From Hyphomicrobium sp. 99 (GTDB taxonomy: Bacteria > Pseudomonadota > Alphaproteobacteria > Rhizobiales > Hyphomicrobiaceae), in contig NZ_KQ031382.1 of assembly GCF_000384335.2 (NCBI RefSeq), positions 1,302,001 through 1,366,000 on the forward strand: DNA of 64,000 nt, written 5' to 3'. Within the stretch, counting starts at the first letter, position 1, and every line of letters starts with the position of its first letter. Below the pieces are notes generated by a model. The model made no database searches. It was not told the DNA's origin and was given only the letters and a program-made list of their open reading frames with translations. Below, piece after piece: positions 1-8,544 of the stretch. The translations under genes and the position numbers were made by a program.

Positions 1-669
1 GGCGTGCGCCAAAGAGAAACGGCCGTCGTCTACAACGGCGTGCCTGTCCAAGAATTCACGCCGAGCGTGGCGCTAAGGCCGCGAGAGAGAAGCAAGTCCT
101 TCACGATAGGCATGGTGGCGCGATTGGAGAAACATAAGGATCAGACCACTTTGATCCGCGCCGCCAAAATACTCAAGGAGCGAGGCCGAGACATCAGAGT
201 TGAAATCGTCGGCGATGGCAGTCAACGCCAAATGCTTGAGCAAATGATCGATGCCGAAAGCCTTTCTGATCGGGTGATCCTCCTCGGCATGCGCCGCGAC
301 GTTCCAGCGATCATGGCAAGATTGGATTTATTCGCATTTTCGACGACGCCGGATGAAGGCTTCGGAATAGCGCTCGCCGAGGCAATGATTGCGCGCGTGC
401 CGATTGTAGCGAGCGACGTTGGAGCATGCCGCGAAGTTCTGGGCGATGGCAGCCTCGGATTGCTCGTGCCGCCCGCAGACGCCGCGGCGCTGGCCGATGC
501 CATAGATGCCGTACGCGCCGATCCTCAGGCAGCAAGGATACGCGCCAGCCGAGCGCGAGAAACAGCTCTGCAAAAATTCTCCGGCGAAGCCATGGCGCGT
601 GAATACGGCGCACTTTTGGGATTTTCATTTGCTGCACGCTTATCGGACGCGGGCCGGCAAACAGCGTGA
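1..669 (+). CDS. glycosyltransferase family 4, C-terminal part (cut by window start)
   Basis: This is the C-terminal GT-B half of a GT4 (RfaG-like) glycosyltransferase. The donor-binding domain begins near GMVARLEKHKD, and the EX7E-type motif appears as EGFGIALAEAMIA followed by VPIVASDVGACREVL. A complete GT4 enzyme has about 370 residues and only about 220 are present, so the acceptor-binding N-terminal domain lies upstream of the window. The GTG at 4 is probably an internal codon. The stop overlaps the next gene's start by 4 bp (GTGA), so the two are translationally coupled. It is clearly paralogous to that gene. The acceptor sugar cannot be told from sequence. Confidence 0.85.
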   Translation, partial: GVRQRETAVVYNGVPVQEFTPSVALRPRERSKSFTIGMVARLEKHKDQTTLIRAAKILKERGRDIRVEIVGDGSQRQMLEQMIDAESLSDRVILLGMRRDVPAIMARLDLFAFSTTPDEGFGIALAEAMIARVPIVASDVGACREVLGDGSLGLLVPPADAAALADAIDAVRADPQAARIRASRARETALQKFSGEAMAREYGALLGFSFAARLSDAGRQTA

Positions 670-1805
670 ACGCGCGGCCGCAGCTCATGCATATCGTCCA
701 CGGACTTGGGGCAGGGGGCACCGAGATGACGTGTTTGCGCCTGGCCCAGCATTGGCAGCCGCGATTCCGTCAGCATGTTTTAGCCTTGGGGGCCGCCACG
801 CGCGCATTGGGGCCGGAATTCGAGCAGCTCGAAAATTGTCGGCTCACCATCGCGCCTGAAAAGCCTCTGACCAATCTCACCATGTGGCGCTGGCTTCGAG
901 CTATCTTGAAAGAAAATTGTCCGGACGCGCTGATCATTCATGTCTTCGGTGTGCCCCATTTGATCGCGGCATCAGCCGCGAGAAGCGCCGGCATAAAATC
1001 GCTCGCGGTGAAGGCCGGAAATCCCCCGCCGCTGGACATGCCGGGCCGGCGAAGATGGGGAGCCGTAACATTGGCTTCGCAACTGCTTCGGTGTCCCATC
1101 GCGTCCTGCTCCGCGGCGGTTGATGGAGAGCTTCGGAAGCTCGGCGTGGGCATGCCAAAGCATTCGCACGCGCTTCCAAATGGTATCGATATTTCTCGCC
1201 TCGCAGCCAGGGCGGCGCGTTCACGTAAGGACAGATCGAAGAGGCCAGCCGTGATCGGGATGGTCGCACGTCTGGATGCCATCAAGGATCATCGCACGCT
1301 TTTAAATGCGTTCAGTCTTGTGTGCTCGCAATTTCCGGATTGCGAGCTTTGGATCGTAGGCGAAGGAGCATTGCGCAACACGCTCGAAAGTCACGCCCAA
1401 AGCTTAGGGATCTCGGACAGGACGAAGTTTCTCGGCAACCGCAACGATATTCCGGAATTGCTGGGTCAAATGGACGTTTACGCTTTCAGCACGACACGCG
1501 CAGAAGGTTTCGGCATTGCGCTCATCGAGGCAATGGCCGCCGGCGTCGCCGTCGTAGCGTCGGACGTACCCGCATGCCGCGAAGTTCTTGGAAACGGAGA
1601 GGCGGGAATGCTTGTGCCTCCGGGAGATTCAAGCAAGCTAGCACAAGGCATCGCTGCGCTTTTGCGGGATCGGGACCTTCGAGAAAATATCAACGCCGCG
1701 GCTGCCATTCGCGTTCGGCTTGAATACAGCATCGAAAAATGCGCCGCGCGATGGGAAGCACTTATTTTTCGCAATGCCGAAGCAATATCGTCAGCGGTTG
1801 CCTGA
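666..1805 (+). CDS. glycosyltransferase family 4
   Basis: A complete 379-residue GT4 glycosyltransferase starting at GTG, coupled by a 4-bp overlap to the gene before it. The N-terminal Rossmann domain opens with HIVHGLGAGGTE, where the glycine-rich loop binds the sugar-nucleotide face. The C-terminal domain has GMVARLDAIKDH and the EGFGIALIEAM acid/base motif near residue 275. It presumably adds one sugar to a lipid-linked exopolysaccharide repeat unit on the cytoplasmic membrane face. Its C-terminal half is nearly the same as the preceding gene's, which indicates a tandem duplication. The family is firm; the donor and acceptor are unknown. Confidence 0.9.
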   Translation: MNARPQLMHIVHGLGAGGTEMTCLRLAQHWQPRFRQHVLALGAATRALGPEFEQLENCRLTIAPEKPLTNLTMWRWLRAILKENCPDALIIHVFGVPHLIAASAARSAGIKSLAVKAGNPPPLDMPGRRRWGAVTLASQLLRCPIASCSAAVDGELRKLGVGMPKHSHALPNGIDISRLAARAARSRKDRSKRPAVIGMVARLDAIKDHRTLLNAFSLVCSQFPDCELWIVGEGALRNTLESHAQSLGISDRTKFLGNRNDIPELLGQMDVYAFSTTRAEGFGIALIEAMAAGVAVVASDVPACREVLGNGEAGMLVPPGDSSKLAQGIAALLRDRDLRENINAAAAIRVRLEYSIEKCAARWEALIFRNAEAISSAVA

Positions 1806-2953
1806 TGCGCATCCTGACCTGTCTCGGTGATGCGACGTCGATCGATACATGGAGCAATACGCCATTCTTTCTGTTGGAGGCGGGGAAGAGCGCACGCTTT
1901 CTCGATGACGGATGGCGACTTGATACCAAAGTCTTGCGCTATCATCGGCTCGCTTGGAACGCCGCTAGAACGATGAAGCGGCTGGAGAGGGGAGGCTTTC
2001 AATATAGCCCATCTTTTCTTCGCCGCCTGATCGAGCAGGTGCAGCCGATAGATGTCGAAGCCGAAGTCCTAAGTCATTTTCCGCTGTTTCCACCCTTGGA
2101 GAGTGGGGTTCGAAGAACGAGCTTCTACATCGACGCGACACTGACGCAGAACTTCAACGATTATGGATTGGTCGGACGAGGCGGTGTTGGAAAGGAAATG
2201 GCGTACGACGCCGTCGCAAGAGAGCGCGATCAGTACGAAGCAGCCGACCGTATCGTGTGCATGAGCCGCTGGGCAGCGCGTTCGGTTGTCGAGCATTACG
2301 GAATATCGAAAAGCAAAGTTCACGTAGTGCCACCCGGAGCAAATTTGCCTGCCAATGAAAGCACCTCGTTCGTCGCAAAGTCTGGCGGCCCGGTCTCACC
2401 TTTAAGGCTGGGATTTATCGGCAAGGACTGGAGACGAAAGAATCTGCAATTCCTTCTTCAAATTGCAGATGTCTTGCATGCGCGCCGTGTGCCGGTTGAA
2501 ATCGCAGCAGCCGGATTTGAACCAGATACTGGTCCCCGTCACCACTTGTTGAAAGTGGTGGGCTTCATCGACAAGCGCCACGAACTGTCGACGTTCGTGC
2601 GCTTCATCCAATCCTGCCACTTCACCTGTCTGTTCTCGAATGCGGAAGCGTTCGGCCTCTCCAATAGAGAGAGCTTGCGGTTAGGCATTCCTGTGCTCGC
2701 GCGAGACATCGGCGGAATTTCCGATACGATGCCGAACGGATGCGGACATCTTTTCGACGCGTCCGCGCAGCCTGAAGACGTTGCTGTAACGATTGAATCC
2801 TACGCTCGAAATCTCGATCGATATTGGGCACTCCATAGCGCCGTCGCCGCCAGAAGCGAAGAATTTACATGGGCCACCGCCGTCGGAAAATTGCAGGCGA
2901 TCTGGTCAGGCTCAGATGAATACGTCTACGAGAGGATAAATTCTTATGCTTGA
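1805..2953 (+). CDS. glycosyltransferase, family 4-like
   Basis: About 382 residues. I chose ATG 1805 because it shares a base with the upstream stop (TGATG) and begins MRILTCLGD, a normal beta-strand opening; an earlier in-frame ATG at 1739 would overlap the upstream gene by 67 bp. The C-terminal half has a donor-domain start (RLGFIGKDWRRKN) and a short E-rich motif (NAEAFGLSNRESLRLG) in place of the usual EGFG...E. It is more divergent than its neighbours and is probably a sugar transferase of the same polysaccharide pathway. Its stop overlaps the next start by 8 bp. Confidence 0.8.
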   Translation: MRILTCLGDATSIDTWSNTPFFLLEAGKSARFLDDGWRLDTKVLRYHRLAWNAARTMKRLERGGFQYSPSFLRRLIEQVQPIDVEAEVLSHFPLFPPLESGVRRTSFYIDATLTQNFNDYGLVGRGGVGKEMAYDAVARERDQYEAADRIVCMSRWAARSVVEHYGISKSKVHVVPPGANLPANESTSFVAKSGGPVSPLRLGFIGKDWRRKNLQFLLQIADVLHARRVPVEIAAAGFEPDTGPRHHLLKVVGFIDKRHELSTFVRFIQSCHFTCLFSNAEAFGLSNRESLRLGIPVLARDIGGISDTMPNGCGHLFDASAQPEDVAVTIESYARNLDRYWALHSAVAARSEEFTWATAVGKLQAIWSGSDEYVYERINSYA

Positions 2954-4169
2954 TCGCGCGCCCCTGCGCTTTGCGGTGCTTCAACCCGGCGCGCGGTTGC
3001 ACTATGCGCTTCCAGCAGTACTGCAGCGGGCTGGAATGCTCGAGCGCTTATATACGGACTTCTGTGTCGACACGGGACCGTTGCGCCATCTCGAACAGTT
3101 GTGGCCGCTCGCATATCGACCGGCGCCGGTCCGACGCATGCTCGGGAGAAGACTTCCGGCGGAAATTCCGCGCGCAAAAGTGCGGGAGGCGCGTGCCGCC
3201 GTTGTGCGGGAGAGCGCAGCGAAGATATTCGCAAAGGACGGAGCAAACAGCGCCGCATCATTGCTGGAAGTCGCTCGGAAGGAAAATTTCGGCGGAGCCA
3301 ATGCCATCTACACCGTATTGGTCAATGAAGACATCGAGATCTGCCGGGAAGCGAAATTGCACGGCTGCAAAATCGTACATGAAGCGATGATCGGACCCGA
3401 TGTTGGGCTTTGGCTGAACGAAGAGCACAAGAGGTTTCCGGGTCGCCGTCAAAACGGAAATTCGATTGATCGCATAAATGCGGGACGTGAACGCGACCGA
3501 TTGAAGTACGAAATTGCAGACCTGATTATCGCACCATCGGACTTCGTCAAGAAAGCCGTCATCGCGTTGGGCGCCGACCCCGCCCGGGTCGCCATCGTTC
3601 CATATGGCATCGACGAGAGCTGGCTCCAGACAGAAACTATGCCCGAGCGAGGGCGCGCGCTATTCGTGGGGAGTGTTTCATTTCGCAAGGGTAATCACTA
3701 CCTCGCGGAGGCGGCACGCATACTCATGAAAAAAGGAGTTGATTGCGACGTCCGCGTTGTCGGCCCGGTCGATCGTCAAATCTTGAATGACTCACTTTTT
3801 CATGGACCAAGCTATGTCGGTCAAATTCCCAGGGCTGAGGTGCGAAAGGAGTTTGGCGCCGCCGACGTCTTTGTGCTGCCGACGCTATGCGACAGCTTCG
3901 CGTTGGTGCATCTCGAAGCGATGGCGTGTGGTGTCCCGGTAATCACCACTCCAAACTGCGGTTCCGTTGTCCGCAACGGAATTGACGGATTGATCGTTCC
4001 AATAAGATCCGCGACGGCCATAGCCGAGGCCATTGAACGCATCGTGACGGACAGAAATCTTCGCGAGAACATGTCGCGGAACGCTCGGGAACGAGCGGCA
4101 TCCTTCACATTGAAGCAATATGAAGACCGCCTCGTCGGTGCAATATCCAGAGTGCAGGCTAACGATTAG
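2946..4169 (+). CDS. glycosyltransferase family 4
   Basis: A 407-residue GT4 enzyme whose start overlaps the preceding gene by 8 bp. The N-terminal domain begins RFAVLQPGARLHYALP. The C-terminal donor domain has RALFVGSVSFRKGNHYL and the motif DSFALVHLEAMACGVPVI near residues 315-330, with both conserved glutamate-region elements. It belongs to the exopolysaccharide operon and is predicted to work at the inner face of the membrane. A gap of about 53 bp separates it from the polymerase-like gene downstream. Confidence 0.88.
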   Translation: MLDRAPLRFAVLQPGARLHYALPAVLQRAGMLERLYTDFCVDTGPLRHLEQLWPLAYRPAPVRRMLGRRLPAEIPRAKVREARAAVVRESAAKIFAKDGANSAASLLEVARKENFGGANAIYTVLVNEDIEICREAKLHGCKIVHEAMIGPDVGLWLNEEHKRFPGRRQNGNSIDRINAGRERDRLKYEIADLIIAPSDFVKKAVIALGADPARVAIVPYGIDESWLQTETMPERGRALFVGSVSFRKGNHYLAEAARILMKKGVDCDVRVVGPVDRQILNDSLFHGPSYVGQIPRAEVRKEFGAADVFVLPTLCDSFALVHLEAMACGVPVITTPNCGSVVRNGIDGLIVPIRSATAIAEAIERIVTDRNLRENMSRNARERAASFTLKQYEDRLVGAISRVQAND

Positions 4170-4222
4170 ACGGCGCGAGATGGAAGCAAGCGATTCACTG
4201 AAACGCGATACTTGCTGACCAC

Positions 4223-5590
4223 GTGTATTACGCACTCTTAGGTTTGGTTGCTGCGATCTGCACATTCGCGATCCTGCGCGACTGGAGACGCTGGCGTGAT
4301 GTTTTCCATCCGACCATCTACTGCGTTCCGCAGTTGATGTTCCTTTACGTAGCATTGCCCCTTTACGGTCTTGCGACCGACGAGTTTGAATTCGTGTCGC
4401 GAGCTGGGTACTGGGATGAACTCGCCGACTTTCAATTCATTGCCGCGGTCATGTGCATGGCATTGATATTTGGAATACGGTGGGGCGCTCGCACGGTCGG
4501 TGGTCCGCCAATTTCCATTGGCGAGCAGGATGCAAGAGCGATTTTTGCCGTCGCAATTCTTTTTGGCATCTTGGGATTTGTCGCCTGGATTGTCGGAATC
4601 ATAAATGTCGGCGGATTCGATGCCGCTTACGGACGCGCTTACGGGGGAGGGTGGGACGACAGCGGCTACGTCCGCGAGGCGGCGCAGTTTGGCCTCATTG
4701 CTGCACCACTTCTCGTCTTGTCACGTCGCAAAGGCGGAATGCGTCTCCAGCACTGGATACTTGTTTTTATCGCTCTGCTTCCACTTCTCGTGCAAGGCAT
4801 TCTCGGCGCGCGCCGGGGACCGACTTTTCTTGCGATCACGGGACTGGCGGCGAGCTATGTCCTCACCTTTCGTCCGCGGATACCCTTCTGGCTTGCGTTT
4901 ACGGCTGCTCTCCTGGTTGGCAGCTTGCTCCTATGGTTGGTTGCAAATCGCGACGCGATCTATTTGGGATCGGAGAAGGCACTGGATAGTCCCGCGTCGC
5001 GCATGCTCGAGAATTGGTCGGGTAATGAGTATCTGTTTTCCTCCGCCATCGTCCGATATGTGAACGAGACCGGAGAGGCGTTTTACGGCATGCGGGTTTT
5101 TGCCCATATGGCGGCGCGCGTCGTGCCCTCGGCGATTTGGCCAACGAAATATGCCGACGTCCTCGCAGCTGTTGGACTCGATATCGATCTGACGCAGGAC
5201 GCCGGTATCCCGGTTGATAGAATTGCCACCGTCACGGGCTGTAAAGTTGCAGTCGGCGCCGCTCCCGGAATGGTTGGCGACTTCTGGATGGAATTCGGAA
5301 TGTTCGCTCCCCTCGCCGTGTTCGCCATGGGAGCGCTCTACGGCAAGCTTTGGCGCGCGAGCCGGGCCGATGCCCGATTGCAGCCCGCGTACGCGATCTT
5401 CGCAGCGTTATCGATATACTTTCTCACGCAAACGATTGAGGCGTGGACGTTCAGAGCATTGCTTTTCGGCATACCGGCCGTGGTCGCCCTGCGGATTCTG
5501 GCGCATCGGAGAAGCCATGCGCGAGTTGCGAACCCAGTTTGGTACGCACATTCGCTCACGCAACGCCGCGGAGCGCGACATTGCGAATAG
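4223..5590 (+). CDS. Wzy-like oligosaccharide repeat-unit polymerase (polytopic membrane protein)
   Basis: A 455-residue protein starting at GTG, with about ten hydrophobic segments, beginning YYALLGLVAAICTFAIL and continuing through residues 55-70, 115-130, 155-190 and 205-235 to the C terminus. A long periplasmic-type loop lies around residues 240-360. This layout, and its place among glycosyltransferases, fits the O-antigen/exopolysaccharide polymerase (Wzy) group, which joins lipid-linked repeat units in the periplasm. Primary sequence is poorly conserved in this group, so the call rests on topology and context. It overlaps the next gene by 10 bp. No Wzx flippase or Wzz/PCP gene is visible and these may lie upstream. 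Confidence 0.7.
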   Translation: MYYALLGLVAAICTFAILRDWRRWRDVFHPTIYCVPQLMFLYVALPLYGLATDEFEFVSRAGYWDELADFQFIAAVMCMALIFGIRWGARTVGGPPISIGEQDARAIFAVAILFGILGFVAWIVGIINVGGFDAAYGRAYGGGWDDSGYVREAAQFGLIAAPLLVLSRRKGGMRLQHWILVFIALLPLLVQGILGARRGPTFLAITGLAASYVLTFRPRIPFWLAFTAALLVGSLLLWLVANRDAIYLGSEKALDSPASRMLENWSGNEYLFSSAIVRYVNETGEAFYGMRVFAHMAARVVPSAIWPTKYADVLAAVGLDIDLTQDAGIPVDRIATVTGCKVAVGAAPGMVGDFWMEFGMFAPLAVFAMGALYGKLWRASRADARLQPAYAIFAALSIYFLTQTIEAWTFRALLFGIPAVVALRILAHRRSHARVANPVWYAHSLTQRRGARHCE

Positions 5591-6762
5591 CGTTGCTTTT
5601 CCGAAGTTATGGGCCTTATCACTTGGCGCGCCTGAATGCCCTTAGGCAACGCCATTCGGTTCTCGCTCTCGAGTATTCTGATTTCGATGGCGACTACGGC
5701 TGGGACGAGCGTGAGAGGAAGCGCGATGCCGGGGTTATCGCGCTGTCTCAGACGAAAAGCGCCGCAGAGCCGCGAACGCGGGTCACGAAAAAGCTTGCCG
5801 CAGAACTGGAGCGTTTCCGGCCCGACGCGGTGGCCATTCCCGGATATTCGGAAGCGTTCGCCTTGGCGGCGCTGCGAATATGCAATGCCCTTGGAATACC
5901 GACTGTCCTGATGAGCGATAGCTACGCGGGAAGCGCCGGTGGGAAATTTGGCCGCGAGACGTTGAAAAGGCAGCTCATGCCTCTCTATCAGTCGGCATTC
6001 GTCGCCGGCTCGCCACATGCGGAGTATCTGTCGGCTCTCGGCTTTCCTGCGGAAAAAATCACGACGGGTTTCGACGTCGTTGACAATCGGCATTTCGCGA
6101 AACGCGACGCCACCGGAGATGTGTACACGAGGCAGAAGCGGCGCAACGTCCCGCAGGCCTACTTCTTTTGCTGCGCGCGATTTATCGCAAAGAAAAATTT
6201 GCCATTTCTCGTCGAGGCATTCGCGCGGTACCGCTGCAGGCAATTAAACGATGCTTGGGATCTTGTGCTCGCGGGTGACGGTCCATTGCGCCAGGGTATT
6301 GCCCGCCGGGCGTCGGAGCTTTCGGTTGAATCTAGCGTCCATATCCTGGGTCACAGGAGCTACGCCGACCTACCGGACCTTTATGCCTCGGCCGGTGCGT
6401 GCATCCTCCCAAGCATCACCGACGAATGGGGACTCGTCGTAAATGAGGCGATGGCCGCAGGCCTCCCGGTTCTGGTCTCAAAAGGCGCTGGCAGCCACCG
6501 GGATCTCGTCCAAAGCGGCGTGAACGGCTACGTGTTCGATCCGAAGAATGCCGATGAACTAGCCGGGTTGATGGTTATCATCGCAACATCCACTAAGCGA
6601 ACCGAGATGGGAGCAGCAAGCCGTCGCATCATTGCGGGGTGGGACATCGATCGCTTCGCGGAAGGATTGACGAGAGCCGCTGAGATTGCGCGCGCTTCGC
6701 GATACGGCCAGCGCAGCCACATAGGCACCGCCGTCGCAACTGCGCTGTCACTGCGGATTTGA
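5581..6762 (+). CDS. glycosyltransferase family 4
   Basis: About 393 residues. I chose the TTG start at 5581: GGAG lies 7 nt upstream at 5570-5573, and translation then opens LRIALLFRSYGPYHLARL, a proper N-terminal strand and loop. The longer reading from ATG 5443 would add 46 residues of low-complexity sequence shadowing the polymerase gene. The donor domain contains FCCARFIAKKNLPFLVEAF and the motif DEWGLVVNEAMAAGLPVLVS near residues 280-300. The start lies inside the polymerase gene (10-bp overlap), so the two are probably coupled. Confidence 0.85.
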   Translation: MRIALLFRSYGPYHLARLNALRQRHSVLALEYSDFDGDYGWDERERKRDAGVIALSQTKSAAEPRTRVTKKLAAELERFRPDAVAIPGYSEAFALAALRICNALGIPTVLMSDSYAGSAGGKFGRETLKRQLMPLYQSAFVAGSPHAEYLSALGFPAEKITTGFDVVDNRHFAKRDATGDVYTRQKRRNVPQAYFFCCARFIAKKNLPFLVEAFARYRCRQLNDAWDLVLAGDGPLRQGIARRASELSVESSVHILGHRSYADLPDLYASAGACILPSITDEWGLVVNEAMAAGLPVLVSKGAGSHRDLVQSGVNGYVFDPKNADELAGLMVIIATSTKRTEMGAASRRIIAGWDIDRFAEGLTRAAEIARASRYGQRSHIGTAVATALSLRI

Positions 6763-6775
6763 AGTCCGCTCGCAG

Positions 6776-7933
6776 ATGAAAGTCATGCTCGTCACTGGCT
6801 GTCTTTCGCGGTCGGGTGGCGGCGTCGCCACCGTCGTGCAATGCCTCTCGCGAAGCCTGATTGCGAAGAAAGCGAAGGTGAACGTCGTCGGTTTGCAAGA
6901 CAGCGGCTGGCATCATGATGCCAAGCAATGGGACGGTATCCGAACTATTCCGCTTCGCGTCGTGGGGCCTTCGACGATCGGCTACGCACCTGGAGCGCGC
7001 GGGTGTTTAGAGAGAGCGGGCGCCGACATTGCCCACACGCATGGCATCTGGAAATATCCCTCGAGCGTCGTCGCCCGATGGGGTGCTTCCACTGGGCGGC
7101 CGTACATAGTTTCACCTCACGGAATGCTGGACGCATGGGCCCTCAAGAATTCCGCCTGGAAGAAAAGAATAGCTGCGCAGCTTTACGAGAACGCACATCT
7201 TCGCGGCGCTTGGTGCTTCCACGCTCTCTGTGAAGCTGAGGCGCGGGCAATTCGCGAACTCGGCTTTCATCAGCCGATTTGCGTGATTCCGAATGGCATC
7301 GCTCAACCGCTTATCGAGATGCCGAGACCCGCACCCTGGCAAGCATTTGTGCCGCGGGAACATCGCGTAATGCTCTTTCTCGGGCGGCTCCATCGGAAAA
7401 AAAACTTGAGTGCACTCATCGAAGCATGGGCATCCGATGCAGCCGATCGAAATTGGGATCTCGCGATCGCAGGATGGGATGAGGGCGGACACGAACAAAC
7501 GCTTCGCAAGCTCGTGAAGAGGCATGGCCTCGAAGAGCGCGTGCATTTTCTTGGTCCTCTGTTCGGCAGCGAGAAAGACGCGGCATTTCGCGCGGCGGAT
7601 GCATTTGTGTTGCCATCACTGAGCGAGGGATTGCCGATCGCGGTTCTCGAGGCGTGGTCGTACGGACTTCCAGTGCTCAAAACGGACGCGTGTAACTTAG
7701 CGCAGGGCTTTCGCGAAAATGCAGCGTTTCGCCTTTCTCCCGAGCGGGATCGGATGACTTGCGAGATTCGTGACTTCATGCGGATGGGTCGGGAGGCTCA
7801 GCGACAGATGGGACATAACGGACAACGCCTCACCGAGCGGGACTTCTGCTGGAGCAGCGTCGCCGAACAACTTCTCCAAGTTTATAGATGGTTGTTAGAC
7901 GGCGGAACGCCGCCCGCATGCGTCCGATGCTGA
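6776..7933 (+). CDS. glycosyltransferase family 4
   Basis: A 385-residue GT4 enzyme with the glycine-rich opening MLVTGCLSRSGGGVATVV, a middle SPHGMLDAWALKNS segment typical of this family, and a donor domain with LFLGRLHRKKNLSALIEAW and the motif SEGLPIAVLEAWSYGLPVL near residues 280-300. It starts at ATG 6776, 13 bp after the previous stop. It is a likely sugar transferase of the exopolysaccharide repeat unit. The SPHG segment resembles WcaL/WcaC-like colanic acid enzymes, but I would not assign a specific sugar. Confidence 0.88.
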   Translation: MKVMLVTGCLSRSGGGVATVVQCLSRSLIAKKAKVNVVGLQDSGWHHDAKQWDGIRTIPLRVVGPSTIGYAPGARGCLERAGADIAHTHGIWKYPSSVVARWGASTGRPYIVSPHGMLDAWALKNSAWKKRIAAQLYENAHLRGAWCFHALCEAEARAIRELGFHQPICVIPNGIAQPLIEMPRPAPWQAFVPREHRVMLFLGRLHRKKNLSALIEAWASDAADRNWDLAIAGWDEGGHEQTLRKLVKRHGLEERVHFLGPLFGSEKDAAFRAADAFVLPSLSEGLPIAVLEAWSYGLPVLKTDACNLAQGFRENAAFRLSPERDRMTCEIRDFMRMGREAQRQMGHNGQRLTERDFCWSSVAEQLLQVYRWLLDGGTPPACVRC

Positions 7934-7948
7934 GGACGGGAAAGGGCG

Positions 7949-8503
7949 ATGCGGCTTGACACCTATAACAATGGTGCATTCTCGCGAGGGAAGCCCGCTT
8001 GGTTCGAATGCATCTGGCTTCTCGCGCAATGGTTTTTGATCCGGTCGCAGATTCCCGGTTCAGTTCACCGCCGTATCATTTTGCGGGCCTTCGGGGCGCG
8101 CGTCGGAGGCAATGTAACGATCAAGCCCGGTCTCCGCGTGAAGTTCCCGTGGCGGTTGACGATTGGCGACCATTCTTGGCTCGGCGAGGACGTTTGGATC
8201 GATAATCTCGCCGAAGTCGCAATCGGCTCGCATTGCTGCATATCGCAGGGCGTTTATCTCTGTACCGGCAGCCACGATTGGTCGGCATCCAGCTTTGATT
8301 TTCGTGCAGCGCCAATAGTTGTCTGCGATAAAGCTTGGATCGCGGCGCGCGCGATTGTTGCGCCTGGAGTGACTGTCAGCGAAGGCAGCGTTCTTGCGTT
8401 GGGCAGTGTTGCAACGCGATCGACATTGCCGTGGACCATAAACGGCGGAAACCCCGCGAGCGTGATGAAGACGCGGCCTCAGCCGACATCTGCGAGCGCT
8501 TAA
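7949..8503 (+). CDS. WcaF-like hexapeptide-repeat O-acetyltransferase
   Basis: A 184-residue left-handed beta-helix acyltransferase. Residues 50-165 carry hexapeptide repeats (for example GARVGGNVTIKPG, IGDHSWLGEDVWID, IGSHCCISQGVYLCTGSHDW), and the catalytic histidine is probably in GSHDW. The N-terminal WLLAQWFLIRSQIPGS stretch and overall length match the WcaF family that acetylates colanic-acid-type polysaccharides using acetyl-CoA. It sits between two glycosyltransferase genes in the same orientation, so it probably acetylates a sugar of this exopolysaccharide. Confidence 0.85.
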   Translation: MRLDTYNNGAFSRGKPAWFECIWLLAQWFLIRSQIPGSVHRRIILRAFGARVGGNVTIKPGLRVKFPWRLTIGDHSWLGEDVWIDNLAEVAIGSHCCISQGVYLCTGSHDWSASSFDFRAAPIVVCDKAWIAARAIVAPGVTVSEGSVLALGSVATRSTLPWTINGGNPASVMKTRPQPTSASA

Positions 8504-8544
8504 GCTCCGATCAACATGCATATAAGTGATGTCGAGGGCCGCCG

